From NCBI RefSeq assembly GCF_000716445.1, contig NZ_JNWK01000008.1, forward strand, positions 62,001 through 126,000: DNA of 64,000 bases, given 5' to 3'. Of the stretch, positions 1-7,902 are shown piece by piece. A model generated the notes under the pieces. It worked only from the letters and a program-made list of their open reading frames with translations. It had not been told where the DNA came from and made no database searches. The DNA is from Streptomyces wedmorensis (GTDB taxonomy: Bacteria > Actinomycetota > Actinomycetes > Streptomycetales > Streptomycetaceae). Numbering within the stretch: position 1 is the stretch's first letter; the number at the start of each line of letters is the position of its first letter. Position numbers and translations under genes: made by a program.

Positions 1-2
1 AC

Positions 3-176
3 GCGGCCGCCCAAAGAGCCCAGCACGCGTACCGCCGGGCGAACAACGACCTGATCGCCTACCTCGACGAACACCCGGCCATCCGCAAGGAAGCCGACGT
101 GATGGTCAGCAACGCCATCGCCGAGAACACCATGAAGATCAACCAGGAGCAGTTCGGGCCCCCGCCCCAGGCATAG
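3..176 (+). CDS. C-terminal end of an unidentified protein (5' part outside window)
   Basis: An open frame runs from the window edge to a TAG and gives the last 57 residues of a protein, including LIAYLDEHPAIRKEADVM and a Pro-rich tail PPPQA. The tail is rich in charged residues and probably helical. It sits upstream of an excisionase and an integrase on the same strand, so it is probably cargo or a replication/transfer gene of the same integrative element. I do not recognise a family from this fragment, and the product is left unknown. Confidence 0.5.
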   Translation, partial: AAAQRAQHAYRRANNDLIAYLDEHPAIRKEADVMVSNAIAENTMKINQEQFGPPPQA

Positions 177-308
177 CCCGCTCCTCCGGCCGCCCTGGAC
201 CGCAAACCCCAGGCCACGGCCCCGCACCACACGCCCATCCCATCCCTGAACGACACCGGCCCGGCCGGGGTTGCCGCCCCACCAGCCGAGGCCAGGAGAG
301 GACCCTGC

Positions 309-581
309 TTGCGCCAGACGGCGATACCCCACGCCTCCACCCAGCCCCGCCCGGCGAAGGAGGTGAACGACAATGACCGCCTGCTCACGGTCGACGAGGC
401 CGCCGAACGCCTCGGCACCGGCGTGCGCTTCATCCGCCGCCTCGTCTCCGAGCGCCGCATCCGATACGTCAAGCTCGGCAAGCACGTCCGCATCGCCGAG
501 AGCGTCCTGACCGCGTACGTAGAGGAGCGGACGGTTGAACCCGTCCGCAGCCGACGAGCGGGCTTCGGGCTGGTGGCCTGA
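309..581 (+). CDS. Excisionase-type helix-turn-helix DNA-binding protein (Xis)
   Basis: Small MerR/Xis-like winged-helix protein (up to 90 aa). The core LLTVDEAAERLGTGVRFIRR followed by an RRIRYVKLGKHVRI segment is the excisionase-type HTH in which the wing contacts DNA. A TTG start at 309 has a good ribosome site (AGGAGAGGA, 293-301). A GTG at 363 is an alternative that would begin just before the conserved domain. Its stop overlaps the integrase start by one base (TGATG), so the two are co-translated. By family it would bend attachment-site DNA and push the integrase towards excision. Confidence 0.85.
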   Translation: MRQTAIPHASTQPRPAKEVNDNDRLLTVDEAAERLGTGVRFIRRLVSERRIRYVKLGKHVRIAESVLTAYVEERTVEPVRSRRAGFGLVA

Positions 582-1795
582 TGGCACGGTCCCGCAAGCA
601 GTCGCCGCGCCGCAGCTTCGGCGCGATCCGCAAGCTGCCCTCGGGGCGCTACCAGGCCCGCTATCCCGGCGCGGGAGGCGTCCTGCGCGCTGCCCCGCAG
701 ACGTACGAGACCAAGCGCGAAGCAGAGGTGTTCCTCGCTCAGATCCAGGCGGACCAGGCCCGGGGCGACTGGATCGATCCGACGGCCGGCGAGGTGCCGT
801 TCGCCGAGTACGCCAGGCGCTGGATCGACGAACGAGGTGTCGCGCCCACGACCGAGGAGCTGTACCGGCGGCTGCTCCGCCTCCACCTGGAGCCGACCTT
901 CGGCGAGCAGCACGTCAACGCCATCAGCCCTGCCAAGGTCAGGACCTGGCGGGCGGAGCGGCGGAAGGCGACCGGTGCCACCACGACGGCGAAGTCGTAC
1001 CGCCTCCTGAAGGCCATCATGCAGACGGCCGTCGAGGACGAGCTGATCCGCCGGAACCCCTGCTCCATCCGCGGCGCGGGCCGCGAGGACGCGGACGAGC
1101 GTCCCGTGGCCACCGTCGAGGAGGTCTTCGCTCTCGCCGAGGCCATCGGGATCCGCTGGCGGCTGATGGTCCTCCTGGGTGCCTTCGCCTCCATGCGGCC
1201 GGAGGAGCTGGCCGAGCTACGCCGAGCCGACATCGACCTCGATACCGGTTCCGTACGCGTGCGGCGAGCCGCTCCGGAACTGAACACCGGCCGCCGGGTG
1301 ATCGGAGACCCCAAGTCCCGCGCGGGCAAACGGGAGATCATGCTGCCCGACTTCATCCTGCTCGACGTCCGCCGGCACCTGGAGTGGTTCGCGCAGGACG
1401 GGCCCGATGGCCTGGTCTTCGTGGGGGAGAGGGGAGCGGCCCTGCGGGGCACCACCTTCGGGCGGAAGTGGCGCAAGGCTCGCGACGCGGTCGGCATGCC
1501 CAAGGAGTTCCGTTTCTACGACCTGCGCCACACCGGCAACACGCTCGCCGCCGACACCGGCGCCAAGCTCAAGGACCTCATGGTCCGCGCGGGCCAGTCG
1601 TCCGAGCGGGCACAGCTGATCTATCAGCACTCCACCAAGGCGCACCAGCGCAAGCTCGCCGACGACATCGACGCCCACGTCCGCAGCCAGCGCACGTCGC
1701 CGGACCGGGGATCGGGCGCCGGCGTCGCGGAGGCCACCATCCACAGGATCGTCCCTCCGCTCTCGGCTCCTGCCGGAGCTGCTCGGCGGAGGTGA
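581..1795 (+). CDS. int: Tyrosine recombinase / integrase of an integrative element
   Basis: Phage-type site-specific integrase, 404 aa. The N-terminal part carries an arm-binding segment (about 10-70) and a SAM-like core-binding domain (about 75-175). The C-terminal catalytic domain shows the first Arg in ASMRPEELAELRR, the second in FYDLRHTGNTLA, and the nucleophile Tyr in AQLIYQHS. Two usual histidine positions differ: HxLR is YDLR, and the GH(S/T)S position is GQSS, though I believe related actinomycete integrases share this. The gene follows xis directly and ends at a strong hairpin (1798-1842). The 3' end of a tRNA-Gly faces it 755 bp downstream and is the likely attachment site. Confidence 0.93.
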   Translation: MARSRKQSPRRSFGAIRKLPSGRYQARYPGAGGVLRAAPQTYETKREAEVFLAQIQADQARGDWIDPTAGEVPFAEYARRWIDERGVAPTTEELYRRLLRLHLEPTFGEQHVNAISPAKVRTWRAERRKATGATTTAKSYRLLKAIMQTAVEDELIRRNPCSIRGAGREDADERPVATVEEVFALAEAIGIRWRLMVLLGAFASMRPEELAELRRADIDLDTGSVRVRRAAPELNTGRRVIGDPKSRAGKREIMLPDFILLDVRRHLEWFAQDGPDGLVFVGERGAALRGTTFGRKWRKARDAVGMPKEFRFYDLRHTGNTLAADTGAKLKDLMVRAGQSSERAQLIYQHSTKAHQRKLADDIDAHVRSQRTSPDRGSGAGVAEATIHRIVPPLSAPAGAARRR

Positions 1796-1797
1796 CG

Positions 1798-1842
1798 CAC
1801 AGGGGTGCGGGCCCGGCACACCGCCGGGCCCGCACCCCTGTG
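1798..1842 (+). terminator. Strong hairpin terminator after integrase
   Basis: A perfect 19-bp stem (1798-1816 with 1824-1842) closes a 7-nt loop and starts 3 nt after the integrase stop codon. There is no U-tract, which is common for Streptomyces terminators. It can also stop transcripts from the convergent gene at 1929-2210. Confidence 0.8.
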
Positions 1843-1928
1843 TCTGGTGCCATCGATGTTCGGGTGGGCGTTCAGGCCGCCGAGGCCATCGCTCACAGCG
1901 CGGGACTGGCGCTTCCCGTCCCGACCGG

Positions 1929-2210
1929 CTACTTGCCGAGGATGTCGATGTAGAAGTCGGGGCCGGGTTCGCCCGTGGGGGACCCGGAGAGCCGGACGGG
2001 CTCGTCCAGCGCGTACCGATCGGTCGAGGGCGGGAAGGTGCTGAGGCTCCCCGTGCTGACAGTGAGGGTGCGGGGGACGATCACCTCCTCGCCGTCGACG
2101 TGCACGTCGCCTTCGAGCCCTTGCTCTGCGGCGATCGCGGTGAAGATCTTCGCGACCTCCTCGGCGCTCTGTCCGTCGGCGGGAATGACGTGGATCTCGT
2201 TGTCACTCAA
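1929..2210 (-). CDS. Hypothetical 93-aa acidic protein at the integrase end of the element
   Basis: Begins at TTG (reverse of 2208-2210) preceded by GGAGG, giving a protein that starts SDNEIHVIPADGQSAEEVAKIF. It is acidic, has no membrane segment or signal peptide, and looks like a small alpha/beta domain followed by an extended tail ending DFYIDILGK. It lies between the integrase and the tRNA attachment site, so it is either the last gene of the element or carried by it. I recognise no family, and the function is unknown. Confidence 0.6.
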   Translation of the reverse strand: MSDNEIHVIPADGQSAEEVAKIFTAIAAEQGLEGDVHVDGEEVIVPRTLTVSTGSLSTFPPSTDRYALDEPVRLSGSPTGEPGPDFYIDILGK

Positions 2211-2549
2211 AGCGGCCTCCCTTGGTGCGTGCGTGCCAGCTGCGTGGCGGGTGGCCCCATGCTCTCGGGCCGGCCGGGCGCTTCCGGACCGGTACGGCGC
2301 GGACCGGCCGCACTTCACCCGAACGGGAAGGGCGCCCTCGCTGCCGCGGGATACCAGGTGGCGTGTGGCGCAGGTCACTCGAACTGGGTCTCGGTATCCG
2401 GGACTGCTCGGCGCCCTCGTCGCGCGGAGTGGCGGTTCGGGGCTCAATCTGACGCCCCGTTACGGGACTTATGGCACGCGAATGGCACGCCACCCCAGAT
2501 AGGTCTAGACAACAAACAAGCCCCAGGTCTCTGACCTGGGGCTTTGCTG
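2211..2549. other. Intergenic interval between the 93-aa gene and tRNA-Gly
   Basis: About 340 bp without a credible gene. It holds the upstream region of the TTG-start gene, a direct repeat ATGGCACGC at 2470 and 2481 (candidate integrase arm-type site, inference), and the tRNA terminator at 2518-2544. If the attachment core lies in the tRNA 3' half, this is the element's right arm. Confidence 0.4.
2518..2544 (-). terminator. Terminator of the tRNA-Gly transcript
   Basis: A 12-bp perfect stem (2518-2529 with 2533-2544) with a TCT loop. Read on the minus strand it follows the tRNA 3' end and leads into a T-rich run (TTGTTTGTTG), a classical intrinsic terminator. Confidence 0.8.
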
Positions 2550-2623
2550 TGGAGCGGATGACGGGAATCGAACCCGCGCTATAAGCTTGGGAAGCTCATG
2601 TTCTACCATTAAACTACATCCGC
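2550..2623 (-). tRNA. tRNA-Gly (anticodon UCC)
   Basis: On the minus strand the 7-bp acceptor stem is GCGGATG/CATCCGC. The D-arm is GTTTAATGGTAGAAC, the anticodon loop TTCCCAA carries TCC, and the T-arm is GGGTTCGATTCCC. The 3' CCA is genomically encoded (reverse of 2550-2552). It decodes GGA/GGG. Its 3' end faces the integrase, the usual geometry when a tRNA gene is the attB target and the element regenerates an intact tRNA on insertion. Confidence 0.95.
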
Positions 2624-2786
2624 ATAGCGGCCGGATGAACCGTGCCGCATCGTTGCACACTGTACCCCATGCGCCACTTGAGGCGAAGTTCACGTGACGG
2701 TGGGTGCGGAGTGCCGCGTGGAGGGTGTCCCGTTGATCCCCTAATGTGGCTGTCTCGTCCACCACATGTGTAGGGGAAGGGACTTG

Positions 2787-2960
2787 ATGGGTTCCATGGA
2801 GCGCACCGTCGTCCGCTGTGCCGAGGGGCATGTGTTCAGTACCGCGTCGTTTCCGCTTCAGCAGCTCGGGGCGGGGCGGATCGGACCCGGTCGGCTGATC
2901 AGGTGTCCGCGGTGTGCGCGGTTGCGGCATGCGGTGCCCGTGGAGATCGGGCGGCGCTGA
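2787..2960 (+). CDS. Small zinc-ribbon-like protein, 57 aa
   Basis: Short basic protein. RCAEGHVFST near the N-terminus and RCPRCARLRHAVP near the C-terminus form a plausible Cys/His metal-binding knuckle (C-x3-H ... C-x2-C). The ATG at 2787 is preceded by GGGGAAGGGA. A GTG-or-earlier start is possible but would add only unconserved residues. It precedes dcd by 69 bp on the same strand. The function is unknown; nucleic-acid or protein binding through zinc is an inference from the motif. Confidence 0.7.
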   Translation: MGSMERTVVRCAEGHVFSTASFPLQQLGAGRIGPGRLIRCPRCARLRHAVPVEIGRR

Positions 2961-3029
2961 GCCGAGGGTGCCGGGGCGCGGGCGGCTGCCGATTGGGGCA
3001 GGTCCGCGCCCTCTGCGTATCGTGGGGGC

Positions 3030-3605
3030 GTGCTTCTCTCAGACAAGGACATCCGGGCCGAGATCGATGCCGGACGGGTGCGCATCGACCCGTACGACGA
3101 ATCCATGGTGCAGCCCTCGAGCATCGACGTGAGGCTTGACCGCTTCTTCCGGGTGTTCGAGAACCACCGCTACCCGCACATCGACCCCGCCGTCGAGCAG
3201 CTCGACCTGACGCGCGAGGTCGAGCCGGAGGGCGACGAGGCGTTCATCCTGCACCCGGGCGAGTTCGTGCTCGCCTCGACCTACGAGGTCATCACCCTGC
3301 CGGACGACATCGCGTCGCGCCTGGAGGGGAAGAGCTCTCTGGGGCGGCTGGGTCTCGTGACGCACTCGACCGCCGGGTTCATCGACCCCGGTTTCTCGGG
3401 GCACGTGACCCTGGAGCTGTCGAACCTCGCCACCCTGCCGATCAAGCTCTGGCCGGGGATGAAGATCGGCCAGCTCTGCATGTTCCGGCTGAGCTCGCCC
3501 GCCGAGTTCCCGTACGGGAGCGAGCGGTACGGCTCGCGCTACCAGGGACAGCGGGGGCCGACGGCCTCCCGCTCGTTCATGAACTTCCATCGGACCCAGG
3601 TGTGA
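3030..3605 (+). CDS. dcd: dCTP deaminase
   Basis: Deaminates dCTP to dUTP, feeding dTMP synthesis. The 191-aa protein has the family's length and trimeric jelly-roll fold. It carries the signature [20 protein letters not shown] with the catalytic Glu in the following [15 protein letters not shown], and a substrate-closing tail [11 protein letters not shown]. The start is GTG at 3030. Some actinobacterial homologues are bifunctional and also hydrolyse dUTP; the sequence alone does not tell me which applies here. It lies 13 bp upstream of a phosphoribosyltransferase and may be co-transcribed with it. Confidence 0.95.
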   Translation: MLLSDKDIRAEIDAGRVRIDPYDESMVQPSSIDVRLDRFFRVFENHRYPHIDPAVEQLDLTREVEPEGDEAFILHPGEFVLASTYEVITLPDDIASRLEGKSSLGRLGLVTHSTAGFIDPGFSGHVTLELSNLATLPIKLWPGMKIGQLCMFRLSSPAEFPYGSERYGSRYQGQRGPTASRSFMNFHRTQV

Positions 3606-3618
3606 GGCGGTCGCAGGC

Positions 3619-4116
3619 ATGAGTGAGGTACGGGAGAACCTGACGTACGAGGGCTTCGGGACGGCCGTCCGCGAGCTGGCCCAGACCATCGCCGACGACG
3701 GGTACGAGCCCGACATCGTGCTCTCCATCGCGCGTGGCGGGGTCTTCGTCGCCGGCGGTCTGGCCTACGCCCTCGACTGCAAGAACATCCACCTCGTGAA
3801 CGTGGAGTTCTACACCGGCGTGGGGACCACCCTGGAGATGCCGGTCATGCTGGCGCCCGTGCCGGACGCGATCGACTTCTCCGACAAGAAGGTCCTGATC
3901 ACCGACGACGTCGCCGACACCGGCAAGACGCTCAAGCTCGTCCACGACTTCTGCGTCGACCACGTCGCCGAGGTCCGTTCGGCCGTCATCTACGAGAAGT
4001 CGCACTCCCTCGTGAAGTGCGAGTACGTGTGGAAGAAGACCGACGAGTGGATCAACTTCCCCTGGTCGGTCGAGCCGCCCGTCGTGAAGCGCGAGGGCCA
4101 GGTCCTCGACGCCTGA
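3619..4116 (+). CDS. Phosphoribosyltransferase (xanthine/guanine PRTase-like)
   Basis: Type I PRTase of 165 aa. The PRPP-binding loop is VLITDDVADTGKTLK, preceded by the hallmark SIARGGVFVAGGLAY loop. The small C-terminal hood (EYVWKKTDEWINFPW) resembles purine PRTases that act on xanthine or guanine, so a purine-salvage role is likely; the base specificity is not proven by sequence. Close spacing to dcd suggests a nucleotide-metabolism unit. The stop codon lies inside a 16-bp tandem repeat (4108-4155). Confidence 0.85.
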   Translation: MSEVRENLTYEGFGTAVRELAQTIADDGYEPDIVLSIARGGVFVAGGLAYALDCKNIHLVNVEFYTGVGTTLEMPVMLAPVPDAIDFSDKKVLITDDVADTGKTLKLVHDFCVDHVAEVRSAVIYEKSHSLVKCEYVWKKTDEWINFPWSVEPPVVKREGQVLDA

Positions 4117-4155
4117 GGCGAGGGACGCCTGAGGCGAGAGACGTCTGAGGCGAGA
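4108..4155 (+). repeat. Three tandem 16-bp units including the PRTase stop codon
   Basis: The unit GACGCCTGAGGCGAGG is repeated at 4108, 4124 and 4140 with one or two changes per copy. The TGA of the first unit (4114-4116) is the PRTase stop. It looks like slippage or tandem duplication of the gene end. Confidence 0.85.
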
Positions 4156-4173
4156 GCCTCCCCCACGACCACC

Positions 4174-4210
4174 GGACCCGGTCACCTGAGCTCCTCAGGT
4201 GACCGGGTCC
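4174..4210 (+). terminator. Terminator after the dcd/PRTase unit
   Basis: A perfect 17-bp stem (4174-4190 with 4194-4210) with a 3-nt loop. It is followed by imperfect copies of CGGGTACGCGCGCGGGGCG at about 4216-4315, which fill the rest of the interval up to the next gene. Confidence 0.8.
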
Positions 4211-4399
4211 CGGTCGTTTCCGGGTACGCGCGCGGGGCGTGGCTCCCGGCCGTTCTCGGGTACGCGCGCGGGGCGCGGCCCCAGAGGACTTTCCGGTGCG
4301 CGCGGGGCGTGGTTCCGCGGATTCGTTGGGTTGTCGGCGCGGGGGCGGGCGGGTGGGATGAGCGGGCTCGCGATCTTCCCTTCCGGACAAGGAGATGCG

Positions 4400-5512
4400 T
4401 TGACCGACAACGAGGCACGGCACCGCTGTGGCGGCGGCCAGGACGACCGGCACGTCCCGGCGGGCGTCAGCCGCCGCACCCTGCTGCGCGGGGCGGTGGT
4501 CGGGGGCGGCGCGCTGGCCGTCGGCGGGCTCGTCCTGCCCACCGGCGCGTACGCAGCCCCCGCGATCTACAACCCGTTCGCCGCGTACGCCGTCACCGGC
4601 CCGTGGAACCCGCCGAACCACAACGGCGTCGACTTCGGCATGGCCGTGGGGACCTCGCTGCCCGCCTGCGCGGCCGGGACGATCGAGAACATCCCGTACA
4701 ACGGGACCGGCGGACACACCGTCACCATCCACCACGGCGGCGGATACCGCAGCCAGTACATGCACCTGTCGAAGTTCCTGCTGGCGAACGGCGCCTCGGT
4801 GGGCGCCGGGACCGTCGTCGGGCTCTCCGGCGGGGCGGCGGGCGCCGACGGCGCAGGGAACTCGACCGGGCCGCACCTGCACTGGCACGTGATCGACCCG
4901 AGCGGCGTCCGGGTGAACCCGCTCTCCTTCGGGTCCACGCCGCCGCCCGTGCAGGGCGAGGGGCTGACGCTGCAGAAGATCGCCGGCGCCGGCGGCTACA
5001 CCGGCCCCCTGGACGGCGTGCCCGGCACGCAGACCTGGCTCGGCGTGCAGCAGGTGATGAAGGGCTACGGCTACACCGGTCCGATCGACGGCGCGCCCGG
5101 CACCGGCACGTACGCGGCCCTCCAGCGACTGGCACAGAAGGGCGGCTACGGCGGGCCGGTCGACGGGGTGATGGGCGCCAACTCGTGGAAGGGCGTGCAG
5201 ACCGTCCTGCGCCGCTTCGGGTACACCGGCCCCATCGACGGGGCGCCCGGCACCCAGACCTACGCCGCCCTCCAGCGCCTCGCCAAGCTCGGCGGCTACA
5301 CGGGCCCGGCGGACGGGGTGCTCGGCGCGCTGTCGTGGAAGGGCGTGCAGAAGGTCCTCGCCGGCTACGGCTACACCGGCCCGATCGACGGCGCGCCCGG
5401 CACCGGCACGTACGCGGCCCTCCAGCGGATGGCTCAGCTCGGGGGCTACACGGGCCCCGTCGACGGGGTCCCGGGCACGTACACCTGGGCCGCGCTCGCC
5501 AAGCTCGTCTGA
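4400..5512 (+). CDS. Tat-exported M23 peptidase with seven peptidoglycan-binding-like repeats
   Basis: Probable cell-wall endopeptidase (LytM type), 370 aa, from a TTG start at 4400 with AAGGAG just upstream. The leader has a twin-arginine motif (SRRTLLRG), a hydrophobic stretch and an AYA-A cleavage site, so export by Tat is likely. The M23 domain (about 65-175) keeps the zinc ligands HNGVD and HLHWH. The rest is seven copies of a 25-residue unit (GYTGPxDGxxG...), alternating between two subtypes (YAALQR and WKGVQ), resembling PG_binding_1 modules and ending with the protein. The stop codon lies in a 13-bp tandem repeat. Confidence 0.9.
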   Translation: MTDNEARHRCGGGQDDRHVPAGVSRRTLLRGAVVGGGALAVGGLVLPTGAYAAPAIYNPFAAYAVTGPWNPPNHNGVDFGMAVGTSLPACAAGTIENIPYNGTGGHTVTIHHGGGYRSQYMHLSKFLLANGASVGAGTVVGLSGGAAGADGAGNSTGPHLHWHVIDPSGVRVNPLSFGSTPPPVQGEGLTLQKIAGAGGYTGPLDGVPGTQTWLGVQQVMKGYGYTGPIDGAPGTGTYAALQRLAQKGGYGGPVDGVMGANSWKGVQTVLRRFGYTGPIDGAPGTQTYAALQRLAKLGGYTGPADGVLGALSWKGVQKVLAGYGYTGPIDGAPGTGTYAALQRMAQLGGYTGPVDGVPGTYTWAALAKLV

Positions 5513-5571
5513 TCACCCCGTCTGATCACCCCGTCTGATCACCCCGTCTGATCACCACGTCTGATCCACCC
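5507..5571 (+). repeat. Five tandem 13-bp units including the M23 stop codon
   Basis: GTCTGATCACCCC is repeated at 5507, 5520, 5533, 5546 and 5559, the last two diverged. The TGA in the first copy (5510-5512) terminates the upstream peptidase. All copies keep TGA in register with 13-bp spacing, so all three frames would meet a stop. Confidence 0.9.
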
Positions 5572-5708
5572 GACCTGCACTTCTCGCAATCCGGCCTCTC
5601 CTGACCGGTGTTGCTCATATCTTCATCGTTGCGTGTCACGGGGCCGTCGAGGCCCGGCACATCCGCGTACCTTCCGGCGGCCCGCGCCGCCCGGAGCCGA
5701 GGAGGACG

Positions 5709-7052
5709 ATGAGGAGCCGTGACGGGCTGTGGCGGGTCGCGGAACTGCCGACGACCAGGGCGGGTGTCGAGCGGGCCTTCTCGTACTTCACCGCGGGGGT
5801 CCGGCTCGGGACGGTCGCGCAGATGGTCCCCGCCCTGCGGCTCGGGGCGGGGCGCTCGCCGTACGAGGCCGGGTACCTCGCGTGCTGGGCCGCCGCCGGC
5901 CTGGCGGCGGTCGCGGTGAGCGTCGTGACGCTCGTACGCGGGCGGCCGCTGGGCACGGCCGCGTCCGTGCTCGACTTCGGGCTGGCCTGCGCCCTGCTGG
6001 TCCTCGGGCCCCTGGTGCTCGCGCCGTGGGACCGCTTCGGCACCTGGACGGCGTTCCAGCCGGGGTACGCGCTGTCCGTCATCATCACCGCGGCCGGTGT
6101 GCGCGGCCTCGGCGTCTGGGCGGCCGGCCTGCTCGCCGTCTCCGCCGGCTACCTGGTCTATCTCGGCGGCGACGTCGGGAGCGACATGGCCCCCACCGCC
6201 GCCGGCAACGTCCTGACCTACGTCGTGTACGCGCTGGTCGCCCGCATGTTCTTCGGCTACACCCGCCGCATCGCGCACGACGCCGACGCCTCACGGGCGC
6301 GCGCCGCCGAACTCGCCCGGCGCGAGGAGGAACGGCGGGCCCGGGTGATGATGCACAACGGCGTCGCCGTCATGCGCCTGCTGACCGAGCAGGGGGACGA
6401 CGCCTCGCGGGCCCGGCTCGTCGGCCAGGCCGAGGTGGAGCTGCGGCGGATGCGGTCCTACCTGCGCGGTCAGGGCCCGGACGGCGGCGAGGGCGGCGCC
6501 GGGGGAGACGCGCACGCGGTGAGGCTCGTCCCGATGATCACGCGGGTCTGCGACCGTTTCGCCGACCTCGACGTGGTCGCCTCCCTCGACCTCGGCACCG
6601 GCCTGCGGGTACCCGTCGCGCAGGCCGAGGCGCTGGAGCGCGCGCTCGGCAGCCTCCTCCTGAACGTACGGGCGCACGCCCGCGCGCACGAGGTGGTGGT
6701 GCACCTCGACGCGGACCCGGGCGGGGAGGGGGAGGAGCGCGGGGGCTGGACGCTGACCGTCCACGACGACGGCGTCGGCTTCGACCCGGCGTCGGTGACC
6801 GCCGGGGTCGGGCTGCGCGAGGTGGTCGTCGGCGAGCTCCGCCGGCGGGGCCTCGGCGTCGGGATCGCGTCGACGGTGGGCGAGGGGACGACGGTGACGG
6901 TCCGTTCGCGCCCGGGTCGGGCGGCGGACGCGGCGCGCCCGGGTCGGGCGGCGGACGCGGCGCGCCCGGCCGGAGAGCGGCGGGTCCTCGGTGCCGGGGA
7001 CGTACGGCAGGAGCGGCCGACCGTGCGGGCCGCCTTCGCGGACGCGCCGTGA
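5709..7052 (+). CDS. Atypical membrane sensor histidine kinase
   Basis: 447-aa membrane sensor. About five hydrophobic segments fall between residues 55 and 185, then a coiled linker rich in Arg/Glu, then a HisKA_3-like helix reading MMHNGVAVMRLL, where the usual H-D pair is H-N. The ATPase domain keeps an N-box-like LLLNVRAHARAH, a G1 box HDDGVGFDP and a GEGTTVTV loop. The C-terminus has a duplicated PGRAADAAR segment (about 397-415). The stop overlaps the response-regulator start by 4 bp, so the two form a two-component pair. The signal is unknown. Confidence 0.82.
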   Translation: MRSRDGLWRVAELPTTRAGVERAFSYFTAGVRLGTVAQMVPALRLGAGRSPYEAGYLACWAAAGLAAVAVSVVTLVRGRPLGTAASVLDFGLACALLVLGPLVLAPWDRFGTWTAFQPGYALSVIITAAGVRGLGVWAAGLLAVSAGYLVYLGGDVGSDMAPTAAGNVLTYVVYALVARMFFGYTRRIAHDADASRARAAELARREEERRARVMMHNGVAVMRLLTEQGDDASRARLVGQAEVELRRMRSYLRGQGPDGGEGGAGGDAHAVRLVPMITRVCDRFADLDVVASLDLGTGLRVPVAQAEALERALGSLLLNVRAHARAHEVVVHLDADPGGEGEERGGWTLTVHDDGVGFDPASVTAGVGLREVVVGELRRRGLGVGIASTVGEGTTVTVRSRPGRAADAARPGRAADAARPAGERRVLGAGDVRQERPTVRAAFADAP

Positions 7053-7753
7053 GGCCCGCCGTGGCGGTCGTCGACGACGCGTGGCTGATCCGCGAGTCGA
7101 TCGGCCTGCTCGTGCCCGGTCTGGAGGTCGTCGCCGCGGTCGAGACCGTGGAGGAGCTGGTACGCCTCGCCCCCGCGGCGGACCTCGTGCTGCTCGACCT
7201 GCACCTCGCCGGCCCCGAACGGCGCGCCGACGTCCGCCAGGGCATCGCCGCCGTCCGGACCCTCACCGGACACGGCTACCGCGTCTGCGTCTACAGCCAG
7301 GAGGAGCGCCGGTTCGTGCTCGCGGCGTGCATGGCGGCGGGCGCGAGCGGCATCGTCTCCAAGGCGGTGCCGCGCGACCGGACCGAGGCGCTCTTCCTGG
7401 AGGTCGCCGCGGGCGGCACCGTGGTGCCGCAGTCGGTCGTCGGCATCCTCGAAGTGCTCGTCCGGCGCGACCGCATCACCCTGCTGAGCGAGCGTCAGCG
7501 CCAGATCCTGCACGGCCGTGCCCGCGGACTGAGCTACGCCCGGATCGCACGGGACCTCTTCGTGAGCGAGTCGACGCTCCGCGGCTACTGGTTCGAACTG
7601 ACCAGGTCGCTGTCGGACTCGCTGCGCGGCCTCACCGCCGGCGAGATCGAGCACGCGCTCGGGCTCGCCCCGGGCGACCTGCTGGAGTTCTGGGCCGACG
7701 GGCCGGCCGGCCCCGAGGACTGGTGGCGCATCGACGGGGGAGCCCCGGGCTAG
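7049..7753 (+). CDS. LuxR/NarL-type response regulator, partner of the upstream kinase
   Basis: 234-aa regulator starting at GTG 7049 (GTGA overlap with the kinase stop). The receiver keeps the acidic pair (VVDDAW), the phospho-acceptor Asp in LVLLDLHL and the Lys in IVSKAV. The output domain has a LuxR-type HTH (LSERQRQILHGRARGLSYARIARDLFVSES) but then an unusual C-terminal extension of about 50 residues (TAGEIEHALGLAPGD...WWRIDGG). Targets are unknown. It is followed by a bidirectional terminator. Confidence 0.85.
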   Translation: MRPAVAVVDDAWLIRESIGLLVPGLEVVAAVETVEELVRLAPAADLVLLDLHLAGPERRADVRQGIAAVRTLTGHGYRVCVYSQEERRFVLAACMAAGASGIVSKAVPRDRTEALFLEVAAGGTVVPQSVVGILEVLVRRDRITLLSERQRQILHGRARGLSYARIARDLFVSESTLRGYWFELTRSLSDSLRGLTAGEIEHALGLAPGDLLEFWADGPAGPEDWWRIDGGAPG

Positions 7754-7840
7754 GGCCTGTCCGCCGGGCAGGCCCCAGGGCACAAGGGGCTGGGAGGGCC
7801 GGGGCGGGGTGCGGGGAGCGGGGCGGCCGGGGAGACGGAG

Positions 7841-7873
7841 AGGCCCCCCACCGCCGTGCGGTGAGGGGCCTTT
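7841..7873. terminator. Bidirectional terminator between convergent genes
   Basis: A 14-bp stem with one mismatch (7841-7854 with 7858-7871), a 3-nt loop and TTT. It lies between the two-component operon on the plus strand and the Yip1-like gene ending at 7903 on the minus strand. Confidence 0.75.
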
Positions 7874-7902
7874 CGCGGGTCGGTTCGTGCGGCGTCAGGC
7901 CG

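Noticed and set aside
2740..2776. Partial hairpin CCCCTA..TAGGGG before the small zinc-ribbon gene, a possible riboswitch.
   Set aside because: Short and imperfect; no recognisable riboswitch core.
4211..4399. GC-rich repeat stretch upstream of the M23 gene considered as a c-di-AMP (ydaO) riboswitch, which often precedes wall hydrolases.
   Set aside because: Interval too short and lacks recognisable ydaO core elements; it consists of simple repeats.
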